DNA of 64,000 bases, taken from the NCBI RefSeq assembly GCF_014805625.2, contig NW_023998431.1, positions 1,600,886 to 1,664,885 on the forward strand. The letters are read 5' to 3'. This document shows, piece by piece, positions 1-12,529 of this stretch. The translations under genes were made by a program, and so were the position numbers. Under the pieces are notes generated by a model that ran no database searches, was not told the origin of the DNA, and worked only from the letters and a program-made list of their open reading frames with translations. Source of the DNA: Glossina fuscipes (lineage: Eukaryota; Arthropoda; Insecta; Diptera; Glossinidae). Each line of letters opens with the position of its first letter. Positions within the stretch are counted from its first letter, which is position 1.

Positions 1-1724
1 AAATATATATTTTTTTTTTTTTTTTTTTTGTCTTTCTTTACGCCTGATAAACAAACACATCGATCATAACAGAAAGAAAAATGGGCATTGATCCACTCGA
101 ATCTAATTTGCAGCAGAATTCTATACTATTTTGCTTGTAATAGATTCTGAATATTTGCCGCATCAGTCCAATCAGTCCAAAGATCACTTTGCTAAATGTG
201 TGAGTAATTGTAGTAAACTTTTGCATGATAATATATTGAGGCTTCTCAGCACACCAAAAGAATTTATCGAAGCCTTTCGGAAGTTTCTCGTGCCCTTTCT
301 TGTTAAAGCAAACAATAAGGTTTTGATTACGATGGTATGTTTGTTGCCGTATTGTTCTTATTTTTCTTGTTATATTTATGACAAAAGGTTTAATGAAGAT
401 TACGTGACATAACAGTCACTGGTTTCCCTTTTTTTCGAGACGCTTTTCACCATTTTTCTTAAACTGCACGACACTTCGAACTATTAATGAATTTCAGTTC
501 GTAGTCTTTGTTTGTTTTTTTCAAATCTGTTACACAGCCACACACCAAACGCCTGGCCCGATTGCTTTGCAGTCCGTAGACTTATATTGTATTTTCATCT
601 ATCATATTGAGCGGTAAATTTTCCTATATATTCGTATATATGTAATCGTAAGCATGGGCTATCAGCAGTGGAAATCAAAATTGTCTGGACAAACACGATT
701 TTTCTTCTTCAACATACTATAAGGGAATGTTTTCAATTAATATGTTTTCTCATCTACTCTATCTTTATTGATCATTCAATTCGTTTATATTGTAATCGAA
801 AATTACTCAAACCTAATATACGGGAAGTCTATCATTATATTGGCAATAATTAATTCCTAACCGACCAATTCGAACCAATTTTGAAAATGAAAGCGAATAA
901 TCGATAAACTGTTCTGCCGCAAATAATACATTAAATCATTCAAGAATGAAACTGAGGAATTCACAAAAGCTATAAATGTGGGCAAGTTAATGTGTTCAGC
1001 GCGCATTATTGAACTTTTTGAATGTTTAAATCATTGAACAGAGTAAAGAATTTATTCTCGTTGAGATCATGTGCTGCAAATAGATAAATTGTTGTTTTGG
1101 ACTAGCACTGTAACAGGGCTATAGCAAGACCTTGGCTTGGCGGGTAATTTATTGTAAGTACAAGTATTGTAAGTGCTGATTTTTAAACTCATGAAGTTAA
1201 GAGTTACTTATCAGAGTTAAAGACATCTTGCCAAGAGACATACGACACGTACTTTATTCTTAGTTGACATAGAAACGCGAGCTTGTGGTCTTTACAGCTA
1301 ATAATGAGATTAGAGTTAGATATTTATTATTGAAACGAATCAGCGTTTGCTATCTTTACTCCCTCCCTCCCTCCCTCCCTCCCTCCTCTATATGCAGCAG
1401 GTGAAGGTATTTGGGCTCTTCTCGTCTTCTTTGTTTCGTTGTTTAATCTGTTACTAATAACTTGACATTTATATACTCTGTTTTCTTGACATCTACCCGG
1501 TGTATGTTGTAATCTTGTCGTTCATGTTTACACATGTGTTAATGAATAAATAAATAAGCAACTAAAGCGAGTGAGTTCTTCACCTGCTAGCCTTGAATTG
1601 CATATCCTCACAACTTGATTGCATATATTTTCATCGATTATCTCCATAATCATTAACTTGAATACAACTATTATAACTCTCATCAAGGTTAAGTGCAGTT
1701 TGCCCATTAATTTATGCGTCATTT
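1..1724. other. Gene-free AT-rich stretch with a CCCT tract
   Basis: No open frame here resembles a known protein; those present are short and AT-rich. It holds a poly-T run at about 10-29 and a (CCCT)n microsatellite at about 1360-1386. It ends where the truncated LINE copy on the minus strand begins. Confidence 0.6.
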
Positions 1725-3340
1725 GATATATATTTGGAAGAAGTTTTATTGAGATTAAGTAAGCAAGTAAACTCTAAGAGATTCGTAATAGTTGGTCTTC
1801 TGTTTAGGAAGCCATGCTGGAATGGAGAAACGTGAAATTTGAAAACAGAAGCTAAATATTGGGTAACGAATCGCTCAAACAACTTCGGTGAGACACTCAA
1901 CTTGGCAATGCCTGTGTAGTTCTTCATTTATGAAGCGGAATAAGGAAACTACGCTTCCAACACAAAGGGAAAACACCTGATGTCCAGGACTGCTTAAAAC
2001 TGTTTGAAATAAGAACATATAGCTCGTTAGAGCATGATTGGAGTACACATGATAGAATGCCATCCGTCCCAGGTGCACAACTAATGAACCGAAATCAAGT
2101 TAGTTACCGGATACGAATAATTAACAGATAAATCGAAATCAGCAGTGGAAAAATTTTATCTAATGTATTCAGTAAAGAGATTTGAGAATTCAAGGTCAGA
2201 GGACTCGGGGCCATTAAAGGAAACATGCGAGGGATGTATGGTAATGTTTCGTTTGGACTTAACAAACTTCAAAAAATATTTAAGGTTAACTGAGAGTGAG
2301 GATTTCATCAACTGAAGGTGCCCGCAATAACATGGGTGGCCTTGCAGCAGAATAGTCGAAATAGTCATAAGAAGTTTACTTTTCATAAATCTTTCAAAAG
2401 GTGAGGCTTTCCAATTTTTGCAATCTTTAATACTCTTGTTGAATCCTAGCGGACAAATGCCTTGAGTCCGAGGTTGCTTGAAGGGAACGGATCCAGAAAT
2501 AGCTAAGCTTAATACATTATAAAACGATGATAGTAGGGTCTCAATATTCCCAGCAAAAAAATCGAGCATAATGTGTGAGAGATGAGATTTAAGCAGTAAG
2601 TTATTGCTTTTATTAAAATCGTAATGTGTAGAATGGGTGGGTACCCTACAGACAGAATTATCACTATAACGCCGAGCCACTTGTGGAAAATTGAAGTGCG
2701 CCTCTGCTATGAGTTTATGCGCAGGTTTAGACTTTTCGGCCACGCCACAAATGAGGATGGCCTGTTTCTTATAAATAGAGATATTCGCATTTGGAGAAAT
2801 AAAGGAGCAAGTTACACTTAACTGTTTACTGCCAACTTTCGTCCGAATGGCAATAATTTCAACGTCGAAAGGAGTAGGAAATTCAAATATATAAACACCA
2901 CCACCAGCGCGATCCGATCGATCCTTTCTGAAAACCTGGAAAGAATTGTGAAAAAGTTCCAGCGAGTGTAAATTAAGGTTTAATCAAGTTTTTGTGAAAG
3001 CCAAACAGGAAAACTCCGTGCCGAATGAATTTAGGAAAGAGGAGCGAATTGTTGAGTTTAGGGTCTTAACATTTTTTAGATGAAAGTTACTGGGCCTGAA
3101 GAAACATTTAGTTGTCTGAGTTGGAACAAGGATACCGTGTTAGTATTACGGGGACGATCCCGAGGAATGAATTCCTTTATTAAAGATCCAACTCTCCACA
3201 ATTGTTTATTGAACAAAATGTTCATATTTTCAATCGGAACTAACACCTTAAAGTCGATATAGCTTTTTATTAAGGTAGAACCAACTTGAAAATGCTAACA
3301 CTGCTGAAATGGACGGATGGGCCTTTTGCAGCAAGATAAC
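1725..3340 (-). pseudogene. LINE copy 1 ORF2 remnant (endonuclease plus partial RT)
   Basis: ORF2 encodes an AP-type endonuclease and a reverse transcriptase that carry out target-primed reverse transcription. The endonuclease motif SDRAGGGV reads on the minus strand at about 2896-2920, followed by a frame matching the endonuclease core. The linker region is open at 2156-2743 (195 codons). The RT N-terminus is clear at 1712-1927: NYTGIAKLS, PKLFERFVT and SPFQHGFLNRRPTITNLLEFT fragments, the standard 'NYRGI...SPFQHGF' RT start. The frame breaks several times, and the catalytic RT motifs (PQGS, YADD) are absent because the copy ends first. Certain as a LINE remnant, less so as to clade. Confidence 0.75.
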
Positions 3341-3343
3341 TTT

Positions 3344-4133
3344 CTATGTTATCCTCAGAGATGTCAGGCGCGAGTCTTGACACTTGAATACTGCCCTTCT
3401 GGGGGTTACTGGCGACAAGCGGGCGTTATCCATATTAGGAACTATAGGATTCGCAGGTAGAGAGCATTGGGTTGGAGAGAAAATAGAGGGAGCGACTACA
3501 CCTGCTTCTGCAGCTCGGTGAGCAGTCGACGCACCCGAACAGTTAGGATGAGAGGCGTCTTTACTTTTTTTAATATTCTTGGAAGATATAGACAAAGTGG
3601 CCTGAGGCGCACCATTGGAAGGGGACATTTCAGCATAACTGAAACGAGGAGGTCTTTCCAGCTTATTTGTAACTTGTAGGCTAGCAGGTGAGTCAACGAT
3701 AGAGGAAACGCTAATCTTTCTCATCGAATGAATCGATGTATAAGATTTAGACGAAGACGGAGGTGAAGTAACGCACGATACACTATGAGGTGTCCTTTTG
3801 CAGGCTGGGAGAGAAGATGAGTGCTCTAGATAGCGACAGTCATCGAACATTGCCTTAATGTTGTCAAACTTTTCCTACAATGTTACAAGGTTTTCACTTA
3901 ATTTCAGACAAAACCATTCCTTGTCTCTGTGAAGGGTTAAAAAAAAGTCAATGTCCCGCTGTCTACAGTCAGGACCTGACCAACGTAGTCCTTTGGAAAG
4001 ATCGAGGACTGCATCTGCAGCACAGCTAGTGATGTGTACTTCGCATGACAAAATGCTCGTAAAGCCAACAAGTAATAAATCGCTTAGAATCAGGGATACT
4101 TTTGGCTCGATATGATTTACCTAAACACTCCAT
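3344..4133 (-). pseudogene. LINE copy 1 ORF1 remnant (PHD-like finger protein)
   Basis: ORF1 of such elements encodes a nucleic-acid-binding protein that packages the element RNA. I place the start at 4133 because the Met-Glu-Cys-Leu start is shared with copy 3. The finger is ruined: CWLC of copy 3 reads CWLY here, and the CPDC near its end reads GPDC. Frames change between the finger and the C-terminal half. That half (3344-3850) stays open for 168 codons and begins FDDCRYLEHSSS, matching FDECRFIEHSSS in copy 3. Its Ser/Pro-rich end resembles copy 2 ORF1 (APSIFSPTQ against YPSIFSSSQ). It lies just upstream of the endonuclease region, as expected for a two-ORF LINE. Confidence 0.7.
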
Positions 4134-4640
4134 GTCAAAAAGCAAGAGACAAAATAGAGACTGTGCAAAAAGAAAAAACAAAGCAGTCGGTCGCGTATAC
4201 AAAAATGCTCTTAAATTAGACACAAACTTCACACTGTCAAACACACAGTAAACAAAAACATAATTTGTGAGCGCCGCAAATCAACGCAGATGCTTAGAAG
4301 CAACAACACACAAAAAACAATCAAGAGAGTTTTTGACGAGAGCGCCAAGTGCTGATCGCAAATACTAAACTGAATATCATCACAGAAAGTTGAATATATT
4401 TCAATAAGTTTGAACCCTTTTGTAATTGATGAGGCTTTATAGCCGTACAAACCAATAAAGCAATAAAATAAAGAAAGAAACTACAAAATTTCTACACAGA
4501 AAGTGCAAAAAAACAACCACCGCGCGCGCAACGTTGCCAAGCTTATCAATTTGATTAATACCAGGATTGACACTGAAGAATTTCACGGAAAATTTTACTC
4601 CGCAATACAAGATTCGATACAAAGTCATAGAAACTAAGCC

Positions 4641-5189
4641 ATGAAAACACACATACAAACTCTTATCAATAGCGACAGGTCACAATGATAGAATAATGTC
4701 CGATATTTATCTAGAAGTACGCTTTCATAGAAAATTTCCTTACGCTCTAACTATAAGGCATAGTGTGAGTAAGATTACAGGGACGTCATAAGTCACCAAA
4801 ATTGGTATCGCAAAATATTATTTTGACTATTGCTTCGGATTAGCAAACTTGATTCGAAGTAATAACAGGAAACTCTGTTAAACACACAGATTGGCTTCAA
4901 TTCTAGAATGCTACTGTAAAAGAAATCTAAAAGAAATTAACTAAAAATTTGGTACTTATCAACAAAACTTTATAGTACCGTTACGTAATATATAGTTAAA
5001 TAAATCTGAACTGATAATATTCAAGTTTCCAATATGGACACCAATTTATAGTTGTGATCCTTTGAGTCCATAACGCTCTTCTTACGAGATACTAATTTCC
5101 TTCTTCCCCAAATACTTTCGCCATTAAACTTTTATGGAACACTCAACAAAAATATGATATATTTATTTCAACAATTAACTTACAATTAA
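4641..5189. other. Gene-free spacer
   Basis: AT-rich DNA between LINE copy 1 and a short dispersed repeat. No coding signal, RNA gene or distinct repeat was seen. Confidence 0.5.
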
Positions 5190-5560
5190 AACAAGTAAAA
5201 TATTATAATGAGTGACGGCTCACGTTAAAGGCCGTACATCATTTTCCTTAATTCAGGTATTTATATGACGGGTTTTAAAAATAAGACTTTATAGTGCAAG
5301 TGGTCGCAAAATTGAACTGATCCAAGCCAGTTTCTCAATAGCGTTCGTACTTGGGCCAAAACAGAGCGATGTAGAAAATTTTATTGAAATATCTCAAAAA
5401 TAGCGGCCTGTAGGTTGAATACATGAATACAGGACGTACAGACAAGCAGGTGAACGCGCAAGCATCTATCTTCTGTGTGGTGCATAAATCCGCACAAATC
5501 CACACAAATCTTGTACTACAAGTGATGTAGCTCAAAGATAGAGGCGGTGGCTGTAGCTAC
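5190..5560 (+). repeat. Short dispersed repeat, family B copy 1
   Basis: Matches 19,067-19,440 over its length. Shared blocks include an AACAAGTAAAA-like left end, a GCCTGTAGGTTGA-like core (CTGTAGGCTGA in copy 2), and a right end with the near-palindrome CTACAAGTGATGTAG at about 5515-5530. No open frame of note. It looks like a non-autonomous element or LTR-like fragment; the parent is not in this window. Confidence 0.65.
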
Positions 5561-7869
5561 AAGACTGTTTTGCATCTTAAAAATCAAATAGGATTTTTAA
5601 TCATAAGAGTGGTTTTGTAAGATTGTGTAAGTATAAGAAAATTTAAAATTTCAAAAGTTTAAATAGGATATCAAAGCGTAGATTATTGTGAAAAGTTTAG
5701 CAAATTGGAGAGAGAGTATAAACTGGTGTAACCGAGGCATTCTGAATATTTGCAAGAGATGGAAGAGTAGAGCTCTTAAGTTATGAAAGCATAGATAAGA
5801 AATCAATATCATTGGTAGCATGCAACCGAAATGAAAGAGGCAATTGGCAAAATCATTGCGGCAATTATTACAATGGTAAGGAATTCATATTGGAAAGGTA
5901 TTCGAAATTTTTAAAGACATACTGTTGTTAATACGATAAAGATAATAAATAGTCTTTATCGTAATTATTTCTGGCCTTATTTTTTTTATTGTGCCAATAA
6001 CAAAAATGAAGTCTCTACGTACGGTAAATTTATTGCATACATTATGTATTGGTTAGCTAACATAGTGTGTATAGCGATAGTCTCAACCGAAAGCGTACAA
6101 GAATAGATTAGAAATATAAATAGAATTATTGAACTAATGATAGGGGTTATCTCATAATCTTATTTAGGCCCGTCAGTGAAAACAAATTTGTTATCCTTAA
6201 TGTTTGCTAGGCTTTCAATAAATTTCGATTAAAATGTCGCGAAAGGGCTCAAAATTTTATATTGGATGCGTAAGGAGCCATCTGCATAATGGGAAGAAAA
6301 ATTAAGAAATAAACCGTAATTTTGGTATGTTATTATGCGGATTAATACGGCCCATTTCTATTAACTCCTTGCAAGACGGATGGGGGCTCTTAGATTATAC
6401 CGACTTTTGAGTATATCTTAATTTCGTAGATCTTAAGTGAAAATAAAATTTTTCAATAGAGTTTGAGAATTTCTTTCAGTTTAATCGTTTCAATAGAGGT
6501 CCGACTATAGTCAGGTTTTTTATTGAAGTAGTCGGGGATATATAATAAACGCTTTCAATTAATTTAATAAATATTTAGAGCAAGTACCTTAAAGGACTTA
6601 AAGGAATCGTATTTGGAATTGGAAAAGCATTTGATAGCATTTAGTTAGTTTGATAGAGATGCTAATTGATATGTGGAGTGGACCACGAATATCTCAAGTC
6701 AAATTTATTCTATCCTGAAAGGGCATTAGAAACATAATTATGTTTCCTACATTTATTTAAATGCTTACACTTGCCGAAAGTGACAATTCCTGATCCGAAC
6801 GTTGGCATTAATTGAAAGTACTATTCAGAGCGCTAGTAAGGTGTACTGTTTGAGATTTTCTAGGCAACTGTTTTATTGTGATACGATCATAGACATATGC
6901 ACAGCAATTAATGTCTCTATGGAGTTATTGTGTAAAGCATAATTTATTGCATGCTATATAGAAAGAAGAGGTGTGAGGTAGGAGATTCCTGCGATGTTCC
7001 ATTTACGAGTGTAAAAGTAAGTAGTAGAGTCAAAACGGACCCCATTTTCCATAAAGTTGCACATATAGGTGATAATGTGACCGAACCAAATCAAATGGCT
7101 TTTCGGAATAATTATTATTCAATTATTTAAATATAACAGTAAGTGTTGTTCCTTTTTATAAATCCAAGGCCCTTAGTTTGATATTAAAAATATTTATATC
7201 TTTCGTATAAAAAATTGCCTGTCTCTGGCTGAAGTGCAAAAGTGTAAAACGTAGTTGAGCTATTGACACTAGCATTTGGCCAAAAGTTTGTTATAACAAA
7301 TGTTTCTCAAATTATTATTCTATTCAAAAGATTTTATTTAAACTACACTAATATCTTGTTATACATACGCATAAACCAAATTATTTATAATTAATTCCAG
7401 CTCATTTGTATTAGAAACAGAATCACTTTAAGTATAAACAAATGTCCTTCCTTCAACGGACATTTCTGATTTAGATTTACATTAAGGCGATACCAGCAAA
7501 AAATTTAGAAATTTTTCACAGAAATATGAAATGCAATCGCATGATGTCCTTCACTATGTTTAGGGTTAATAATCAGTTTTACATGCCGTCATTCTATGTT
7601 ATTACGTACGTAGTAGATTGCCACGGCTTGCATTGTGCTATCTGCACGAAGACCCAACTAAGCAATCCTTAAATACATTTTTTAGATCAGTTTTCCATGT
7701 TCTACGCACTTGAATCATCATTAAGTTAAATGTCAAAAAACAAAGTTAACTGCTAATGCGAGTATACTCAAAAGAAGTTTTCGGTCTATAAAATAAGTCT
7801 TCTGTTAGTAGCAACCGAGCTATCTTATCTTTCATGCGTACTTTACAACTCGTTTTGATAATCCGTTCA
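5561..7869. other. Gene-free AT-rich stretch
   Basis: About 2.3 kb of AT-rich sequence without long open frames or recognised repeats. I see nothing that supports a gene or RNA here. Confidence 0.5.
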
Positions 7870-8690
7870 AATGTATAAAGCGTACGAATTGTGGTTAGTC
7901 TATTCACAAACAATTACAAGGTCTTATGCTAAATTGACTTGGAAATCAAATCTAAGATCGCCTGATATGCTGTATTCCTTAAGGAATTATATGGCATTAG
8001 TCACTGAAAATAATCACATGTAGTGCCTCTCTGCCAAACCTTTCACAGAAAATTGGATTTATAAAGAAAATTTGCCAACTAATTATTTGATTCAGTAACT
8101 GAAAGATAGTAACATTGAACTCTTGTTCTTATCAAAATCTATGCAGGATATTCAAATATAATTTTCAATAAAGTATTCCCTACGAATGAAGATAGGGTTT
8201 ATCAAAAACAAAATTTTAATGATGATGATGTTGTCTTAGACGATGGCGTAAAGTGCATAATGAGTTGGTCCAAACAAACGGAACCATCACCAGAAAACGC
8301 CACAGTAATAATTGATACAGTTCAAAAAACGTATGTCAAAAGAGGGTACGACCGCATTTTATCGACAGAATGCCTCTCCGTGCCATATTTCAAAACCCTT
8401 TTTAGATGCATTAACAAAAGTAAACTAAAAAGCGTCGCTCTCCTCAACCTATTCACAGCGGGTTATGCCGAATTATTACTAAAATGATAACTCTTCTGAC
8501 AGCATCCAAATTGATGCCTACGAAGGTAGCGTCGAAAAACCAGTTATCCTATTCTGGGCGAAAATCATATTTTGCAGGAAAAACAGGAACGATTTATATT
8601 TACCGATCCATAGTATGCTAAATAAAATATTGTTTACAGTTCTGTTGAAAGCGCCGCTATTTCCTCCATATTTCACCTTCTACGCCGGAT
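7870..8690 (+). pseudogene. Decayed coding-like stretch, unknown protein
   Basis: An ATG at 7870 opens about 50 codons; the same frame continues past two isolated stops to about 8160. The frame then shifts and stays open for about 120 codons to a stop at 8485, and a further single-base shift gives about 68 more codons ending near 8690. The middle part (8260-8485) is less AT-rich than the flanks and has a normal-looking amino-acid mix, with an Asp-rich patch followed by a Lys/Tyr/Cys-containing body. I do not recognise the protein. It may be a fossil of a gene or mobile element, or chance open frames joined by eye. No neighbour helps assign it. Confidence 0.35.
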
Positions 8691-9795
8691 AAATTTGATT
8701 TTTATTTCCTGTCCGAAATAATGGGTAAAATATTATTTAGGTTTTGTTGAGGCTTGTTGAGTTTTGGTGTGTTTTCTTTTTCCTTCTAGGTGCGCAATAT
8801 TTATTAAAATATGATTAAATAATATACTAAAGTGAAGTTACCTCATCGTGCGTAATCCATGTTTTCATGTAGGCGATCTCACACTATTTTGCGTCCCTGC
8901 CAAGATAAGCGATAATTGATCCGGATAAGAAAACTGATTATATTATTATTATTATAATTTATATGGATTAAAGAAATAATTTCTAGGACTAGAAAGTACC
9001 ATGAACACTAACAGTCAGACTATCGGCTCCAATTCTTTTTTTTTTTATAGATAGACTAGATATTTGGTCTAGCCGTTTTAATAAAGTCACATATTTTATT
9101 GATATTATGTTCTCCACGTACTTTCATGAAGCTCATAGGGTTGGATGATCCGAAAACGAGACTTCCCATTTTAGAAAAGTTTCGCCGTATGTCTAATCGC
9201 TGGAGCTTGTGCGAAACTGCAAAGTGAAGGAGTTTTTTTCTTTAGGATCCATTGCTGTATTGCAATAGTACGATCGAGGCGGATTCTTCCAAATGCATTG
9301 ATCTTGATTTTTTCGAGTTTGGTTGAACATACGAGTAGATTTTCTCTTCGACTTTTTTCCTATTATACTTTCGAGGGTCAAACTTTTCCATTGTGCTGTC
9401 CACAATAAGATGTGAACGCTGCGGATTTGGTTGTGAGGTATGCTCTCCCAGCTTCCAAGAGAAAAATTAAATTATTTAAATATTAAGATGGTTTCGTACA
9501 GGAGATGGTTAACTTGGCCCTGGTCGGCGGTGTCAACTGCATAGGTAAGGGACAAGTCATCACTCTTAGAATCGTCTGTAAAAAGCAGTTGACAACCATC
9601 ATATTCCAAATAATAAATTTTAATTAATTCTTTGAAATAGACATTTGGCGTACACTCTTTTTTTGTGCGTTAAGAGTGAAATATGACAAGAGTGGACGTT
9701 TAAAGGTCCGAGTTGTTTAAATTCAGGTGTCGGGAGACGTCTATAAAAATTATAAAATTTTATGAAAACTGATCCAAAATAGAAAATGCAAACAT
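8691..9795. other. Gene-free stretch
   Basis: AT-rich sequence. A 70-codon minus-strand open frame at 9193-9405 is less AT-rich and rich in Lys/Arg/Ser, but matches nothing I know. No repeat structure is evident. Confidence 0.45.
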
Positions 9796-10535
9796 AATTA
9801 AAGCAAGTAAGAAAGTTGTATTCGGCAGGGGCCCGCATTTCGCATACCCACGACTATGCTTTTCGCACTCTACTACCCAAGCTCTTTTATTTGATACCCA
9901 CATCGCTGGTATTATTAAGAAAAGTCAATCGCAGTGTCTACGATATTCATTTTAAAATCAACCCATTTTTATGCAGATAATATATCTTCAGTTGAGGCGT
10001 GTACAAAATAGTTCTAAACATTCTGTCTTCTTTGCCATATGATAAATAAGAGTAAAACTCAAAAAAGTGAAATAATAAAATTTAATTGCCTGTAACTTTG
10101 TGTGGGCATGGCCGATTGTTTCCATTTTTAGACCTAAAGAGTAGAATGTTTTCCAACATAAGTATGGATAATTTCGGTTTTCTAGGTTGACTAATTTCCG
10201 AGTAACGAGCAAAAAGCCCAAAAATATTTGTTAAAAAAAACTGAATTGCGTTCAGTTTACGTTAAACTGCGTGCTTCTGCTCCAACCGAACTGACCTATT
10301 TTCAATATCGACCTACGTACAGAAGTTTCCAATGTTTCTTTACCAAAATGGAAACCAATATCTCCATTTTTGAGTGCCAACAACACACACCACGCGGTCA
10401 TGCAGTCGGACAGACAAGGCTGAATTAACTCAGAATTGCACGCTGATCAAGAATATATATAGTTTACAGCGTCGTGAGACATCCTTTTGGCTGCTACATA
10501 CATTACGAAAAAGAACAAAATGGGGTGGGTATGGA
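9796..10535 (+). repeat. Short dispersed repeat, family A copy 1
   Basis: Closely matches 48,930-49,555. The left end carries AAGCAAGTAAGAAAGTT at 9801-9817, then a GC-rich block containing CGCATACCCACGACTATGC. Internal shared blocks are TGCTTTTCGCA, ATCGCTGGTATTATTAAGA and, further right, GTAACGAGCAAAAA and CTGATCAAGAATATAT at about 10,444. The right end has GGGTGGGTATGGAAA near 10,525. The frames inside are short and differ between copies, so it is probably non-coding. Confidence 0.7.
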
Positions 10536-10619
10536 AAGAAATCGCATTTTGTCGAAAGAAACCAAAAACCAAGTTTACTGCTACTATTTACCATAAATTG
10601 TTATCATTTACCATAAGTG

Positions 10620-11590
10620 AAAGTTAAAGAAAAATAACAAATGCGTTGTACAGACTATGTGATAAAAATTTTGGAGATATAAGCACATTCCAGATCTTTG
10701 ATACATTTTGAAGAAGACGAAAAATCATAAGAAAAATATAATTTCGTAGTGATATTCCGGCTTCGTCATCATCAACCCTATCCATATGTACCGTCCCCCT
10801 AGATGTAAAAAAATTAAAAGAGTGTAACTCGAAAATTGAATTCCAATTATTTTTTTATAATCTATTTAGTGCATTACATGTGTAGGAACGGATGCACACG
10901 TGAGATGGACAAGGTATGTTGCTAGGAAAAGGTTGTTCTTTTTAATAGGTTTTAATCTCTTTTAAGGCATACCAAGAATATGGAGTGTTTTTCTCTCTCT
11001 CTCTCTCTCTCTGAAATTTTCTAAAACACAATTTGTCTAAGGGTCGGTTTTAGTTTCAGCATACACATACACACACTGCTTGATTGCTAATGGCAACAAT
11101 TTAGTTTTTTGGTTTTGTGATAATAACATCAGGTGTTTAGTTATTTTGTTTATCTTCTTCTATTATTTTTTTTTTTGATTTTGGGGCAAATTATAGTTTA
11201 AAGCTTTCATAGTCGACTTGTGATCTGAGTAGTGCGTGTTTTCTTCTCGTCTGCGATTTTTTTTTTTTTTTGGCTTTCCTTGTATTTGGCTCTTGTCTCT
11301 TCATTCTTCTTGCGAACCTGGTTATCGCGGGTACCGTGTGTGCGTTTTGCTTTTTTTATACATTTAAAAAAAAAAAACAAAATTAAAAAAGAAGAAAAAA
11401 TAAAAATCAAAAAAAAAAGATTGAAAATCTCTTTCTAGTGAGTGGTTTCTTTTTCTTGAACTATTGCATGATACCCTGACAACCAAAAAACATTATAGCT
11501 CGGGGCCGCCAGATAAAAGCTCCGGTATCGGCAATTAGTTCTATCATTCCGATTGACAGAAAATATGGGATTATCTCTTCAACGGATGCC
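10620..11590. other. Gene-free stretch with CT and A/T-rich simple sequence
   Basis: Contains a (CT)n run at about 10,990-11,012 and A- or T-rich simple sequence at 11,160-11,430. The open frames over 11,207-11,438 on both strands are products of that simple sequence. Confidence 0.6.
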
Positions 11591-11639
11591 AGCATAACAA
11601 TTTCGCAAATCAGTACTAAATGGCATTACAACGTTTGTA

Positions 11640-12250
11640 GACTTTATCTCGATTCTACGCGATGGTAATTTACTTGTCCTCGCTGGTAATCCGCCCGCGG
11701 CAGAGAACCTCTTAAAGTCAAAATCACTAGCTAATTTACGTCCAATATCAACTCTGTTAAAGACGCAATTTATGGTCCGTGTTTAAAACATGTACCGGAA
11801 GAATAAATAGTTCGCAAGATGAGCAATCAAGGTGTAACTGAAGTTCATAAATTCACTAAATTAAATGACGACAGAAAACCTCGCTTCCCTATAGGAAGTT
11901 TGGATATGAGTTTTGATTGCTATCGGTTACCGCAAACCGTTGATGTGGCTTGGCACTTCTGTAAAGTGGAACTCTACATTCCAAATCCCATGAGATGCAA
12001 AGACTGCCAACGCCTGGGACATACTGCGCAAAAAAGCAACAATAATACTCCGCCTTGTGCTAACTGTGGTCTTCCTAAACATGCTGAAAGCTGTATCTGT
12101 AGTTTCTGCATAAATTACAATGATCCGCTCTCGGCGTTAGACGGGCAATGTCCACGCTGTGTAGAAATGCGCGACATTCTAAAAATCAAAACAGAAAATT
12201 ACTGGAGCGTGGGCGAAGCGTGACTCAAGTACCGGGAAATAATTCCAACT
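11640..12250 (+). pseudogene. I-like LINE ORF1 (gag) remnant with zinc knuckles
   Basis: ORF1 binds element RNA. A frame at 11,660-11,760 (DGNLLVLAGNPPAAENLL) gives the RNA-binding N-terminal part; after a break, 11,819-12,223 is open for 134 codons and carries the rest. Zinc knuckles follow: CKDCQRLGHTAQK, in which the last Cys is replaced by Lys; CANCGLPKHAESC, intact; and CSFCINYNDPLSALDGQCPRC, which lacks the usual His. So only one of three knuckles keeps all ligands. The listed ATG at 11,819 is internal and not the original start. The endonuclease region follows directly. Confidence 0.75.
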
Positions 12251-12529
12251 CGAATCCATAGAATTAACAAAAGTAATACTTACGCTGCCATCGGTTCGCA
12301 AATCGATCTTAATAAGCCTTTAACTCCAACTCCTTCCAATGACAAATCTGTTCTATCATCATCCTAAAACCAAATTGAGAAACCAGATCCATCACCCGCC
12401 AAAAATACTATTGAAAAACTCAAAGCAACAACAAATATTGCAAAAACTAAAACAACAACTATAGCCATTGTAGAAGTTCTGTTAATCCTATTCCACCCAC
12501 ATCATAAAGTGGATACTTCACGAATGGTA

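Larger units (their letters stand above)
1725..4640 (-). mobile_element. CR1/Jockey-type LINE, copy 1 (dead; 5' end kept, 3' end lost)
   Basis: Read on the minus strand, this is a non-LTR retrotransposon whose 5' end lies at the right, near 4.6 kb. It runs through a leader, ORF1 with a degraded PHD-like finger, then endonuclease and the first part of reverse transcriptase. The leader shares short blocks with the two other copies in this window, including a GCGCGC-rich block at about 4521-4545 and a GAGAGCGCCAAGTGCTGATC block at 4340-4359. The sequence stops matching near 1725, inside the RT domain, so the rest of RT and the 3' UTR are gone. CR1-type or Jockey-type is my reading of the ORF1 finger and the RT motifs; a clade assignment needs a tree. 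Confidence 0.75.

Noticed and set aside
5868..5882. ATG followed by GTAAGG as a possible start exon ending
   Set aside because: Phase could fit, but nothing else supports an exon and it is 45 kb from the next exon.
11207..11438. Lys-rich and Phe-rich frames on the two strands
   Set aside because: Both come from the same A/T-rich simple sequence.
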